The notes under the pieces are model-generated. The model was not told the DNA's origin, did no database searches, and saw only the letters and a program-made list of their open reading frames with translations. Of a stretch of 64,000 bases of DNA, positions 35,701-45,794 are shown piece after piece. Source of the stretch: Chlorophyllum brunneum (lineage: Eukaryota > Basidiomycota > Agaricomycetes > Agaricales > Agaricaceae); assembly GCA_963576785.1 (NCBI GenBank), contig OY756149.1, forward strand, positions 1,054,001-1,118,000, in the 5' to 3' direction. The translations under genes and the position numbers were made by a program. Numbering within the stretch: position 1 is the first letter of the stretch; every line of letters begins with the position of its first letter.

Positions 35701-35832
35701 TTCGCTGAACCATATATTGTTGTGGCATGTGGTGCAATCCTTCGGACATCTATTGAAGTGTATTATGTTGTTTGTCCAATCAATTTCTGGATTGTGCTTG
35801 ACTAGCCAGTTGTGTCCGAGATATAAGTCCAC
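32780..35832 (-). pseudogene. Gypsy B pol: RT, RNase H, integrase
   Basis: RT spans about 35500-34730 with FFIPKKDGTK, KLDIIWGYNNI, MFFGMSNLPATFQRMMN and catalytic YMDD, then KDVEKFLGFVNFYQRF. RNase H lies around 34700-34250, with several stops. Integrase shows MAYHPQTNSQIEHINQE (33526) and YSPFEIVYGQHPWKG. A chromo-like tail follows (EQYEVEEIRGHC at about 32930). A TGA after KKLDHK sits where Arg (CGA) is expected. Upstream, DLYLGHNWLVKHNPEIDW (35832) is the usual linker between protease and RT. Confidence 0.85.
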
Positions 35833-35841
35833 ACTTTCCAG

Positions 35842-36132
35842 TTATATTACCATTGCTTTGATTTCTTCTGTGTGTTTGCCATTGCTTAGTACCAGTTGTG
35901 CCGTATCTGTTATTTCTCCCTTCTTGTTTTCGGTTCTGTCAGCATTGATTACTTGTATTGGGGTTTCGAGGGGTTTGGTCATGATTTGTTCTTCTTCTAT
36001 TATTCTTTGTGCTATGCACATGTATGTACATCCAGAATCCACCAGTGTGATAATTTGTTTGGGTCCTTTCTTTGTTCTGATTGTTGAGTTGAGGAGAAGT
36101 TTGCATATCGAGTTTTGTTTTTGTGGAATCAC
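35842..36132 (-). pseudogene. Gypsy B aspartic protease
   Basis: A 96-residue frame with the retropepsin active site LVDSGCTYMCIA and a downstream hydrophobic stretch (TAQLVLSNGKH). It would have cleaved the polyprotein. It is separated from gag and RT by stops. Confidence 0.75.
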
Positions 36133-36191
36133 ATATCATCTATTATGAAATAAAACAGGAACTCTAGGTTTATTGGCTTGTGGGTTTGCAC

Positions 36192-36956
36192 CTACTTGGA
36201 GCCTTCGACAAAATCCTCTTTTGTCTCTTCTTCTATCTCTTTGGTAACCTCTCTAATATGCGCTTTCTTTGGTGCTTTACAATTTTTCGAGATGTAGCCT
36301 TGTTTGCCACAGTTATAACATATTATCTTGGTGTATGCTATCTTCGTCTTCTTGCGGCAGTATTTGGCAATGTGCCCATAGAGGTTACAGTTAAAACACC
36401 TCGGCTTGCCGTTTTGATTGGTATCTGCCCTCTGTCTACCAATCTCCATTGGTTGTCCTCTACCTCCATAGGTAACTCCTGTGCTTGTTCTAACATCTCC
36501 TCGTGTGATGTCCGTTGTTTCATATCCTTGTCCTACTGTGAGGATAGTATTTCTCCATTTGCCGTATGTATCTGGGATTGAGGCTGCTGGGTAGCCTACA
36601 ATAATTCAGATAATATCTGCTCTGGTGTATTGTTTGAGAAGGAATATGGCATGCGCATCATCTGTTCCTGCTTGGGTTTTCAATGCTTCGAACTCTATTA
36701 AGAAGTCCATGGTATTCCTCTTTTCCTGCTTGAACAACTCAATTTCCCCTTCTGCTATTGCTTTTTTATTCCCCAAGGAGAATGTGGCTACCATCTCTTT
36801 TGTAAAGTCCTCAAATGCCGGCATTTTCTTATCTTGAATCATTTGTAATTTGGCATTGGCATAGGGGCCTGCGAGTCCCCCTTTTATTCGGGCTAGTATT
36901 CCGATTATCTTTTGTTTGTTATTGTTGATTTTGTTGAAGAGTGTCCATAAGGACAT
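36192..36956 (-). pseudogene. Gypsy B gag with two CCHC knuckles
   Basis: Capsid part at 36956-36606 (ILARIKGGLAGPYANAKLQM, DFLIEFEALKTQAGTDD), then a stop near 36606 and the nucleocapsid at 36449-36192. The first knuckle CFNCNLYGHIAKYC is intact. The second, CYNCGKQGYISKNC, has Tyr (TAC) where His (CAC) is expected, a single C-to-T change. Confidence 0.8.
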
Positions 36957-37416
36957 TGCCCTTCACTAATCATCAAACTTGGTTCTATCTCTATTGAAAT
37001 ATCCTGGTTCTAGGGCCAGGTTCTTTGGGAAGTTGATTTCATCAGCCATCTCTGCTTCTATCTCTAGTTCGCTATGTTTGTTTTCATAGGTCTCAGTGAC
37101 TTCTATGTTGGATGTGGCTTCGGCAATTTCTGTATTAAATGGGGTCTCGAAAAGAGCTGTGTCTTCTTCTATACTGTGGTTGGATTTCTGCCGTTTAAGG
37201 CCTTCAGGGATTTCTGGTTCTGTTCATCATTTGGATCCGGTGGTTACTGGTGATCCCTGGATATCTGTTGGTCTTGGAGCTCTTGGTCTTCTTGGTATTC
37301 TTGATGAGCTACTGCTACTCATATACTGTTATCCTGGTCAGAGGCTATTATTCCAAGCCTAGCTAACAAATAGTAGCACCTCTCTTGCAAGGTGAGTCGA
37401 ATGACACTTTACCAAA

Positions 37417-37721
37417 TGTTACAACCTTAGTCTGAGACTCAGGTCGCAAGTCTTTGGATAAAGACAAGGAAGTAGAGAGAAGAGTAAGGGATGATACGAT
37501 TGGTAAAGTGTAAGGAATACATCAAGTATTACTATACTTTATATACTAGTGGTAAGAACTAAGAATAATGGAACAGGGTAAAGGAGTCATAGGGACAAAT
37601 AAGATGAGTCAGAAGAAGTACAGCCATAAGGGATGAAACATATAGGTGAAATGGATACATAGGAATGATAAATGTGATGGATGCATAATAGGAATGTACT
37701 GTCTATCTATAGTTCATAACA
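37417..37721 (-). repeat. 5' LTR of gypsy B
   Basis: Read on the minus strand it begins TGTTATGAACTATAGATAG and ends GTTGTAACA. Nearly identical to 31390-31694. Confidence 0.92.
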
Positions 37722-37997
37722 GTAGTTTAGAAGTCATGGTGTGACCTCCACAATCTCCAGACTTTAATACCATTGAACAGCTATGGACTCATGTCAAAAG
37801 AAAACTGAAGGAGTATAAAACCTACTCTTTAAGTATACATGAATTGAAGACAAGAGTGGATATAGAATAGGGGAAAATTCTAGTATTAGTATGTCAAAAT
37901 TTGATAGAAAGTATACCTAGAAGGGTTCAGGCTGTGTTGAAAGCCAGGGGGGCATATACCAAGTACTAGAGAGTTAATTTTGTAATATTTGACACTA

Positions 37998-38207
37998 AGG
38001 GACAAAACCTTTCCAATGCACTCATAATATTCATTAATTCATAGCACCTCAGGAAATTTATATTACATTATGATATTTAGAGGTAACATAGAGTAAATAT
38101 AGGGCTATCTACAATTAAAATATGGAGTGAATTGCTTTAGTAGTTCAGGAGTTATTCAAGGATTTGTTTGGAACTGGAAATCATTAAAAGGGTTTTGTCC
38201 CTTACTG
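37998..38207 (-). repeat. Right 210-nt terminal inverted repeat of Tc1/mariner
   Basis: Starts agggacaaaacctttccaat and ends GGTTTTGTCCCTTACTG. Inverted copy of 30267-30476. Confidence 0.85.
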
Positions 38208-38744
38208 TATTTGTGCCAAAAGATAAGAGAAGGTTATATATTGCAGAAATGAGGCTAAGTAAGTTTTTCTTTTATAGACCATCCCCTGCTTACCCCCTTT
38301 GAATACTACTAAAAGTTGATTTTAGGAATTTGAGAAAGAAGCCCACACTACAAAAGTAAGTCTTGAGATTGAAATTACAGACCTCAAGACTAGAGTTGGA
38401 GAATTTGAGACTGAAGTTTCAAGTTTTAAAACCAAGGTTGCAGTCCTCAAAAAAAGAGCTGGGGCAAAAAGCAGCAGATTAGACAGTTGGAAAACAAACT
38501 AAAGAAGCATAGTAACCATGCAAAGAAATATGAGAAAGAAAAAAATACTAGCTACAGGAGAAAATCAAAAACCTTAGCCACTTTTTCCAAGCTTTGCAAT
38601 TGCTCAATCAAAAGCAAAATGAACTTCTTACATCTGTAGGTTTATACAATTGTTGTTGACTTGGCTCATGTTTTGTGATAGAATTGGACACTGGTCTCTA
38701 TCCATCTGCAGATCCTTCTTGACAAGACATGGGATAGAATTGTC

Positions 38745-39310
38745 AATGTTGAGGAAACAACCATAATAAGTTGTTGCTAGGGCAGCAGCAGTAAATACAG
38801 TGGGAGAAAATGTAGGGTCTACTCACCAAGGAGGTACACTTCTATTTGATACCTATAAAAGGGTAATTTGGATAGACAGATGTTATTAATGAAATGGTTT
38901 GATTCAGTGATAGCAAGTTTGAAGTTGAGTAAATCAAGGTTTGGGCTGTACTGGAAGAGATAGGTAATAGTGAAGAAGTTGTTCAATTGAACAAGATGTA
39001 GAACATGTCTGCTGCATGGGGTTTATATATATCTAGGAGAGTATAGACAAGTTATACTATATACAAAGTCATATAATGTCAGTAATATATGAAACATTCT
39101 ATCTGACTCTTATTGAGTACTATGAAACATGTATACAAGTCATTGGAACTATATAGAATGATCTATCAAGTACCAATTGTCATTACTAGTCATAATCAAC
39201 TCAGTATGACATTCATCATATACAGAGCAACTCATAGGAAGTTTTGGTTCAGTCTATTATTATTATAATGACTTTATAACCTATTCATAGAATATGACTG
39301 AAAGTCAACT
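38745..39310 (+). repeat. Right terminal repeat of the old LTR element
   Basis: Begins TGTTGAGGAAACAACC and aligns with 28488-29051, with many substitutions and a short insertion near its end. This means the pair is much older than the gypsy B LTRs. Confidence 0.6.
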
Positions 39311-39818
39311 GTCCTAGTTGAAAGGATTGGCCATCTCTCTGTAGGTACTACTCCAGTGGCAGTGACATTCTGAGCACCCTCTATAAGGATTCATGAATAC
39401 CCCATATAGGCCATCATAAGAAGGAATTTATTTCCCAATTAGCTCAGATGTCAGAAACCTACGCCTAGAGAGGAACGCAGCCGCCCATACTGCTACAAAG
39501 AAAGAGATACAACAGGCTATTTTCCAACAGTCAAAGAACAAAGATAGACGGTGTTTTGAAAGTTTATATGACTTTACCTATGAGGAGAAATTCTCCAATG
39601 TAGGGCTTAGCGAAATTTAGTACTTTTATACCAGCACCCTTGTATCCAAGTAATGCCATGCACAAATGCTCAGGGGAATATTATCTGAGATTCAAATTGT
39701 CGCTCAAGTTTACACCCATACGATCCACAACAAGGCTTGATCCTACGTCCAATAGGCATCACATTGACCCCTTTGGTATGCATTGTTGCTGGCACGTCCG
39801 AGTCAAGATAAATATACA
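39311..39818. other. Right border of the repeat block
   Basis: About 500 bases where base composition returns to the genic level (around 39640). No gene seen. No clear duplication of the 16400 side was found here. Confidence 0.4.
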
Positions 39819-41436
39819 TCAATATACTGCATAATGCTCATACACTGGTATGCTAACCCATTCGACTCCCACCGTGCACCTGCATCTACGTAGGGACTGC
39901 AGGATAGGGCCCGTAAATGTCTTTGTACGATACCGTGATGTACAACTTGGCGTGTCACGGTCGCCGGCCTGGTTCAAGTTCGAGAATCGATTACACCGGT
40001 GTGATAGAAGCGAACACTCACGACGTATTGGGTTTGGTATGCGACGCAACCGGGCGAAAAATCCAAGTGTAGACGGATCCAATTGGTGCATGTCTTTCTC
40101 CGTTTTCGCCTGCTCCCTCTGCAAATCTCCCAACTCTTTAAGAAGTTCATGCAAAACGGCCTTGTCGGCTGTTTTCCCGAATTCGTCCTTCATCCGCCTC
40201 AGTATCTCATTCTGCCTTTCAATCCGTTCGTGCATAAGACCATGGAGCTCCTGCCCGGCTTCGGTACTCGGTAACTTCTTCCCCTCGGTCACCATCTCTT
40301 CTTGGATTTGGACCCATTGTCTCTCAGATTCGACGGCAATGATGTGGTCGATAATGTCCCACGCAGACTCTTTTGTGTTCATGAAACGGTGAATTGTCGA
40401 CCCTCGTTTCATCATCTCTGACCAGTAATTCGCTTCGAGGTCCTTTTCGCGTGCGACGCAGGCCTGGGTCTCTTCGGGATCGCGGTCCGGCCACATGGTG
40501 GTAGTAAGGACGACCTTCTCAAAAAAGTCTTCTCCACACAGTTTTTGGAACATGGCTAGGTTCTTCAGAGGCGTTCCCGCCATCCGATTGTCAGAAATTC
40601 GATGCAGGTAAAGGATCCCTGAGATTTCCAGGTGTTTGGATCGGCTAGAGGACCCCGACTATTGAGTACAGAGTGTCAACAATAACAGACAGATCAGCAA
40701 GGGCGTACACATTTTTGAGCCATTTTGCGATGACTTGGAGGACTTGTAGATCAGTGAGATATGTATCGTCGAAACCCGGAGTATCGACTAGAACAACGTG
40801 TGTATCGTCAGGAAGCGTCACTCGAACCGCCTTAACTTCGCTGGTGGTCGACTCAAGGCCATGGCCAACTTCTCTGTTGTCGTGACCCGGAGTTGCTGTC
40901 TGGATGAACTGGAGGCCCCATAAGTACAAAAAGCAACCGGCCGAGCAGGTGCTTACGGTGCTTTTTCCGGCGCCTGTTGGGCCCATTACACTGAAAAAGA
41001 ATGAATGAGAGCGATGTCGAACCAGAGAGCCCCGAATACGTGGCCTCACACTATAACCACGTCGCCCAATGACAGATCCTCTGCCTTGACGGACTCGATG
41101 AGGAAACTCTTGTTTTCGATAGGGGATACCAGCGGTGACGACAATCCATGTTCTTTCTTCTGGAATGGCAGGCGCAGCTTTATTGGGAGTTGTAGTCAGT
41201 CAGCTGAAGACCGTTGGCTTTATAAGACATTGCGTTACATCCAGCGAAGGCCAAAACCTCTTTGAATCTACCGAACTTTTTCAGTCAACAAACGCGAAGG
41301 AGACGTGTCAGAGTTTTTTCAAAAAAACAAACGAGAAAAAAGACACTCATTACCTCCTATTTGATGTAATCGATAATGTGTGTGTCCGCTTCGGCGGAGG
41401 TTCACCACTGGTCGTAGGTTGTGTTTTAGCCTCCAT
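39819..41436 (-). CDS. P-loop GTPase of the AIG1/septin-like family, paralogue 2
   Basis: Has the full G domain: P-loop VMGPTGAGKST (about 40965-40995), FIQTATPGHDNREVGHGLES, and the G3 motif DTPGFDDTYLTD. The family block GILYLHRISDNRMAGTPL follows, then TTTMWP, and a complete heptad-rich C-terminal region (LHGLMHERIERQNEILRRMK) ending LGFFARLRRI. Introns after VVIV, GKST and near 40640 coincide with paralogues 1 and 3. The 5' end is uncertain: the exon before the P-loop has no in-frame ATG, and an upstream exon from ATG 41436 (MEAKTQPTTSG) is plausible. After NPIR a donor GTGAGT leaves the C-terminus open; unspliced, it ends at 39819. It is the gene next to the transposon block. Confidence 0.75.
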
Positions 41437-42299
41437 GGGTTGAGTATAGTAAGTCGAAGTTGCTGCGGACAAGAAAAGCTCAAGCAGCCAGGCAGGTACC
41501 AGGGTAATCAAAGCGGGTGGGGTTGTGTGGGCTGCCTCGAGGCAGAGCGGCCTCGTGCCTATATACTATCAGGTCGGATGTTTCCTGATGTGCGTTTGAA
41601 CTGAACAAAGTGGCGAGTTCGATTCCTTGTATCTAGCCTCTGTATTGAGTAAATATTGGACGTTTTGGCACAATAACGGAACTCGGGCAATCTAAGAGAA
41701 CAAGAGGCGTTGCCAGGCTTGTGTCAACGAACAATACCTGTAGGCGCGCGCTAACCATGTAAATAGCTGTGGGATGATGATGGTTCGTTGGAAGATCAGA
41801 TAACGCAGGGCAGGTTTGGGACATCGGTTCTTGTAGTGGAAAAGGTCGACATGCTAGCAACACAAGGTTTGTTCTCTCTGTCCAAATCCTTTTACTGCGA
41901 AGATATGGAAAATTATGATGGTTGGGGAAGGCCTTTCCAGATTTCCAGATCTCATCACGGTTCCATTTATAGTAACGCTAGTCTTGGGCTGGCAAAATAA
42001 AAAGCCACACGTTTCCCAACACTGCCTTGAACTGAACTCCGAGGACGGGGCATCGTTCCAGTAACAGTGTGAATCACGCCCGCAATCCCGTCTTATTGTT
42101 TCAGTTTCCGTGGCGTGGTCTAGTGTAGATCATGTTCTCCATGACAGGTACAGCATCTAATCGATTGAGTGCAGTCCGGACGAGTTCTACTCGTCGCTAG
42201 AAAATGGATCTGGTATTGCGTCATGGATAAGTGTAACGAAGAATGAGGGCTACAAGATTATATTATCGTACACCATTCCATCATTGCTTTCCTCCTGCT
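41437..42299. other. Intergenic between GTPase paralogue 2 and SRP19
   Basis: About 860 bases. No recognisable gene. A GTTCGATTCC near 41617 resembles a tRNA B box, but no cloverleaf can be formed around it. Confidence 0.5.
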
Positions 42300-43400
42300 T
42301 CATCCACGTACCCTTACTACCTTCCGCTTCCCCTTTGGCACGTTCCCAGGACCACCCGCACCTGGTAATAATCCCGCATCAGGGTTGTTCATACCCGCCT
42401 TGACAGCGTCGACCAGAATTCCAGTTGAAATCGCCGGTGAATAGGCAGATACACGATTAGTTAAAAGAGGATGGGGTTCGGGAGGGATGGGTAACCGCCT
42501 CCCACCCTTCTGGTTTTCTTGACTGGAAGTACTGAGCGGCTTAGGCTTGGTTGACGATGAGGGATTGGAAGTTTGTTTGCCTTTGCCGCTACTGGTCGGA
42601 TTTGAAGCTGAGCCCCCAGAGCCGGAGCCGCCACCAGCAGACTTGGCTACAGGTGGAGAGGATTCCTTTGGGGCTGCAAGAGTGTAGGGAGGTTTGGGGA
42701 CGTTCTCTGGTTTCAGGATTTGGATCTGGAAGCAGATGGTCTCCAGGAGTTGTTTCTCTGCGCGGCATAGCGTGGTGATTTAGCAGGGGCGCAGGTGTGT
42801 GAAGGGACGAACGTACTGGTCTTGATCATAGGATTCACAAGTCTCCCCTCCTTCTTCCATTGAACCCTTACACGACCGGGGTTTTCCCAGTCACGGGGGT
42901 GGGACTTGCTCACTTCATGCAATGTACCCAACCCCAGCCGATTTGCAGCATCGGCAATATCTTTGCTCAGAGGCCACCAAAGACTCTTGGCTCTTTCCAC
43001 GCGTCTTTGCCCGGTGCCATATGGACGTTTCGCATCGAGATAGATGGGATAGATGCATGTCCAACTATTTGGATTAATCCACCACCGACAGGATAAAAGA
43101 CACTCAGAAGTCATTGACCATTTGGGGGTAAGGAAGTGAAGGGAAAGAAACGAACGTCTTGTAAGCGCCGGTATCCACCGTATTCGCGGGGACACTGTAT
43201 GTGGCCGTGCTGGTGCGAGGAGGAGAAGCGGGACCAGCGCGTCGGCAGTCCGTGTCTGTGTCGTTGTCCGAGTTGTCGTCGTCGTAGTTGAGCTGTTCGA
43301 GAAGAGGTCCCCGAGTGCCAGTATTGAGGAGGGGCTGGGAGGGGAGGGGAAGGTCGGTGTCGTCGTCGAATTCCTCTACGATGGTGGCTTTGCGCGACAT
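42300..43400 (-). CDS. SEC65: Signal recognition particle subunit SRP19 (Sec65)
   Basis: Binds SRP RNA and prepares it for SRP54, in co-translational targeting to the ER. The ATG at 43400 opens an acidic N-terminal extension of about 90 residues. After an intron the SRP19 core reads TWTCIYPIYLDAKRPYGTG, RRVERAKSLWWPLSKDI and HPRDWENPGRVRVQWK. After a second intron comes KQLLETICFQIQ. The rest is a Ser/Gly/Pro-rich linker. The end, NVPKGKRKVVRVRG, is the basic tail usual in Sec65/SRP19. The stop is at 42300. The fungal form is longer than human SRP19 because of the acidic head and linker. It is divergent from the gene at 43491. Confidence 0.92.
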
Positions 43401-43490
43401 GGAGGGACAGTAAGATGGATTGTCAGAGCTTCATCATATCAGCCCTCCCACCTTCCCACGCCCCTTGCCTTATGCCACCACAACTGCTGT
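43401..43490. promoter_or_regulatory. 90-bp bidirectional promoter, SRP19 / membrane-protein gene
   Basis: The two start codons (43400 on -, 43491 on +) are only 90 bp apart, so both 5' UTRs and promoters must share this segment. It is pyrimidine-rich on the plus strand (ccctcccaccttcccacgcc). No TATA box is seen. Confidence 0.55.
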
Positions 43491-44035
43491 ATGTTCCATC
43501 ACCGTCACTGTTCCGCGCTGATTGCTCACAACTCTAGTTGGATCTTGCTGTTCATCTTTGCGCTATGCGCTGCACAGTCCACCAATAACACATGTATTCC
43601 CTACGGCATCTGTGAACCGTGCCCGGAAGAAGCAGTCCGTCATCTTATCTTCACCTCATCCCCAACTGACAATTTTTATAGCTACACCAGCCATTCTGCC
43701 AACCATTTGGCAACAGGCGCCTAATGCACTGCCTAAACGCAACGTCAAATCCAGTCGATTCCGATTCTAGCACCGACACTACAAGACCACATTATGCCCA
43801 ACGTCCCCCCTCGCCCCCGGGCGATGGGGAAGTGGAAAAGGGAACGATCCTGGCCTGGGAATCATGCGGACGCGTGGTTTCAACAGAGCGCGCCGATTTC
43901 TTCGAGTTTGTGGCCGTGAATCTACTCTTCGTATGTGTGAGTGTCGGAGTCGTGATCTGGCGGTCCAGAAGGATGAGGCTTTTGCATGCGAGGCATTTGG
44001 CTGCACGCATCGGTATGGTTGGACGGAGACAATAG
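43491..44035 (+). CDS. Small cysteine-rich type I membrane protein, JTB-like
   Basis: ATG at 43491; a hydrophobic N-terminus ending LFIFALCAAQ reads as a signal peptide. The ectodomain has CIPYGICEPCPEEA, then (after an intron ending ttatag before 43681) LHQPFCQPFGNRRLMHC. The remainder of the ectodomain is Ser/Pro-rich and ends WESCGRVVSTERADFFEF. A membrane segment (VNLLFVCVSVGVVIW) and a basic cytosolic tail (RSRRMRLLHAR) complete about 165 residues. The Cys pattern before a single membrane span recalls the JTB family; this is an inference from layout, not a firm match. Unspliced, the frame stops at 43724, so the intron matters. Confidence 0.65.
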
Positions 44036-45794
44036 TTTCTCCATGAGCTCAGCGGTGTGTTTAGATTAATTGTGAGTTGTTCCTTTCTTTGAGCTGTACA
44101 TGATGTCACTGACACAAGGGTGCGCAGTATTGGTTTTAATTCGCTTTGCAACTGGCTGTACCCCACACCACCTCTTATAATTCAAGGCCGACTCTCCGCG
44201 ATGCATGAAGTAAAATTCCACTGGAACGCCGAGGGCCGGTGTTTCGGTATACATATATGGTCCCATCCAAAGTGATGGGAAGGAACATAAGCTTCTAATT
44301 ACCTGACGATGCCCGATACTCACGCTCGCAGCCGCACAACCCCTCCACTTTCCAAGTCAGTCCGCATACTGGATGGCATAGTAGATTATTCCCTCGTTGA
44401 CCGACGCAGATAACGCACCAACTTCCTGGACACACTTGAATACATGATGTGGCCAGTTTACAGTCCTATACCCATCTGTTTTGATTGTTGTATGAAGCCC
44501 CTTGGACTTCTCAGCATACAAACGCCTCTCTGGCACAGAAGATAAGATCGGTTACGAATAGGTTTCGCACTCTTCGTCACCCACATCGAAAGAGGTTCCC
44601 ACAGAACCCAGGTTCGTACTTTCTGAAATACCGTTCAACCATAACTACCGGGTGTTCATCCGCTCGAACACCGCCATTTCTAGAACTCAGCCTGCAGGAC
44701 CCTCGCCAACTCTTCTCGATCGCACTCCCCTGAACGAATGAGGTATGTTTCTCTCACACGGAAAATTCCCAACCTATGTTCCGATCATCCGTTTGAGAGG
44801 TTGAATACGCGTGTTTGCAACGTGTTACGATTCTTTAAGCTTGTCTGTCTGTTCTTCCTACCTAAACGGGCTTCAAAGTCTCGGAATCCCCCAGGAACTG
44901 CAAGAACCAGGGAACGCCAGGAGTCCTCGCACTGTCCATCATTCATCAAATGCTCCTTCGTGGTCGTATTAACGAAAAGTGTGTGAGAGCGAAAGCTCAC
45001 TGAACGCGATCAGGGGCACAATGATCAGAAATAGACTAAGTCTAATTAGTGATGTTCCGAGAATACCTAGCCGGCGTCTCCAACACACTGCGTACATCGG
45101 AACTTACAATCCGAAACTGGCCATCCCTCTGGGAGCCCCTACCTCGTGCTCAGCCCTACAAGTTACGGAATAGTATTCGATTCGGAAGATTAGTCTCAAT
45201 CTCGTCATTGAATCCTATCACAAAGCCTAAGGTCAAGATCATACGAAACTTTTTTCATCCTATCGTTTCATTCCACCAGTCTCATCCGCGTGCCGCATGC
45301 CCGACCGCATTGCGCCCATCGTCCCCTCCACGCATTGTATATCCCTCCAGGTTGGATTGAATTGGCGTCTCCTCGCGACTGAGTGCTGTACGCTATATCG
45401 TCTATATTACTCCTCCCTTTTGCCTGACCTTTTCCCTCCAGTCTACGTCTATATCACGCACCCACCCCGTCTTTAGCTGATTTACCAACAAACCTCCGCT
45501 TTCGTTGACTCATTATTTTTCTCAGAAGATCTCGCTCTCATTCTCACCCATCTCTCCATCTGCTCCAACCCTGGTTCATTTTTATACCCGGGAGTTCACT
45601 TGTAACGAACCCCTTATTTTAGAAATCCTTGGTGAGTTGTAGGCCCCTCTTGAGCCATGTATCCACCGCCTCACGATCAACCTTCTGTTTCTAGATTTCT
45701 CTGGTCACATTCCTTAGTCCGACTCTACCACACCACATCCATTACCTCCCCCAAGCTTCCTCTCTTCTTCCATATTCACCTTTCCTGAAAGGAA
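44036..45794. other. Intergenic, upstream of the chitinase
   Basis: About 1.76 kb. No ORF with recognisable content on either strand. The 400 bases before the chitinase are pyrimidine-rich on the plus strand, as is usual for strongly expressed fungal promoters. Confidence 0.5.

Larger units (their letters stand above)
31390..37721 (-). mobile_element. Ty3/gypsy LTR retrotransposon B inserted in the Tc1 transposase
   Basis: LTRs of 305 nt at 31390-31694 and 37417-37721 are nearly identical. They are flanked by a perfect 5-bp duplication gtagt (31385-31389 and 37722-37726). The element reads on the minus strand: gag, protease, RT, RNase H and integrase run from about 37.0 to 32.8 kb, with an extra ORF after integrase. 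A polypurine tract aaaaagggagg (read on -) abuts the 3' LTR at 31695. After the 5' LTR a TGG-initiated primer-binding site is plausible. High LTR identity shows it is the youngest insertion in tower B. Confidence 0.93.
30640..37969 (+). pseudogene. Tc1/mariner transposase, interrupted by gypsy B and by stops
   Basis: An N-terminal helix-turn-helix-like part (KIALTTSHSLSTVSRICSQY, 30690-30750) is followed by the DDE catalytic domain. First Asp is in VVWSDKTKIN, second in FQHDNDPNHKSK. Gypsy B enters at 31390 after NWLEDSS. The reading resumes at 37727 and gives PPQSPDFNTIEQLWTHVK with the catalytic Glu. It ends at 37969. Stops at about 30782 and 30911, plus one after LEVMV (where Trp is expected) and one after RVDIE, disable it. 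The pieces match one another exactly at the 5-bp duplication gtagt. Confidence 0.85.
30267..38207 (+). mobile_element. Tc1/mariner DNA transposon, split by gypsy B
   Basis: Ends read CAGTAGGGAACAAAACCC at 30267 and GGGTTTTGTCCCTTACTG at 38207, with TA duplications outside (30265-30266, 38208-38209). Terminal inverted repeats are 210 nt each (30267-30476 and 37998-38207). Without the gypsy B insertion and its duplication the element is about 1.6 kb, normal for Tc1/mariner, and holds a single transposase gene. The transposase has stops, so the copy is inactive. Confidence 0.9.
28488..39310. mobile_element. Old LTR-flanked element enclosing the Tc1/mariner insertion
   Basis: Direct terminal repeats of about 565 nt (28488-29051 and 38745-39310) start TGTTGAG. 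Removing the Tc1/mariner insertion leaves only about 1.8 kb of internal sequence (29052-30264 and 38210-38744). On the right part a heptad-like reading (LEIEITDLKTRVGEFETEV, about 38360-38420) suggests a coiled-coil fragment. I found no protease, RT or integrase. No convincing target duplication: left flank agcac, right flank differs. It may be a non-autonomous or gutted LTR element. Confidence 0.5.
16400..39640. mobile_element. AT-rich block of nested transposable elements
   Basis: About 23 kb of visibly AT-rich sequence between ordinary gene-rich arms. It holds two stacks: gypsy A with a LINE inside (17140-28468) and an LTR pair enclosing a Tc1/mariner element with gypsy B inside (28488-39310). 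Flanking parts 16400-17139 and 39310-39640 are also AT-rich but carry no element I can name. Coding remnants contain many TGA/TAG/TAA interruptions at positions where Arg, Gln or Trp is expected. Confidence 0.85.

Noticed and set aside
39819..40020. Long unspliced C-terminus of GTPase paralogue 2 as real protein
   Set aside because: The tail after NPIR starts at a consensus donor GTGAGT, and the composition changes there. The true end is unknown.
41600..41640. tRNA-like B box GTTCGATTCC
   Set aside because: The flanking bases do not pair as a T stem and no acceptor or anticodon stem is found.
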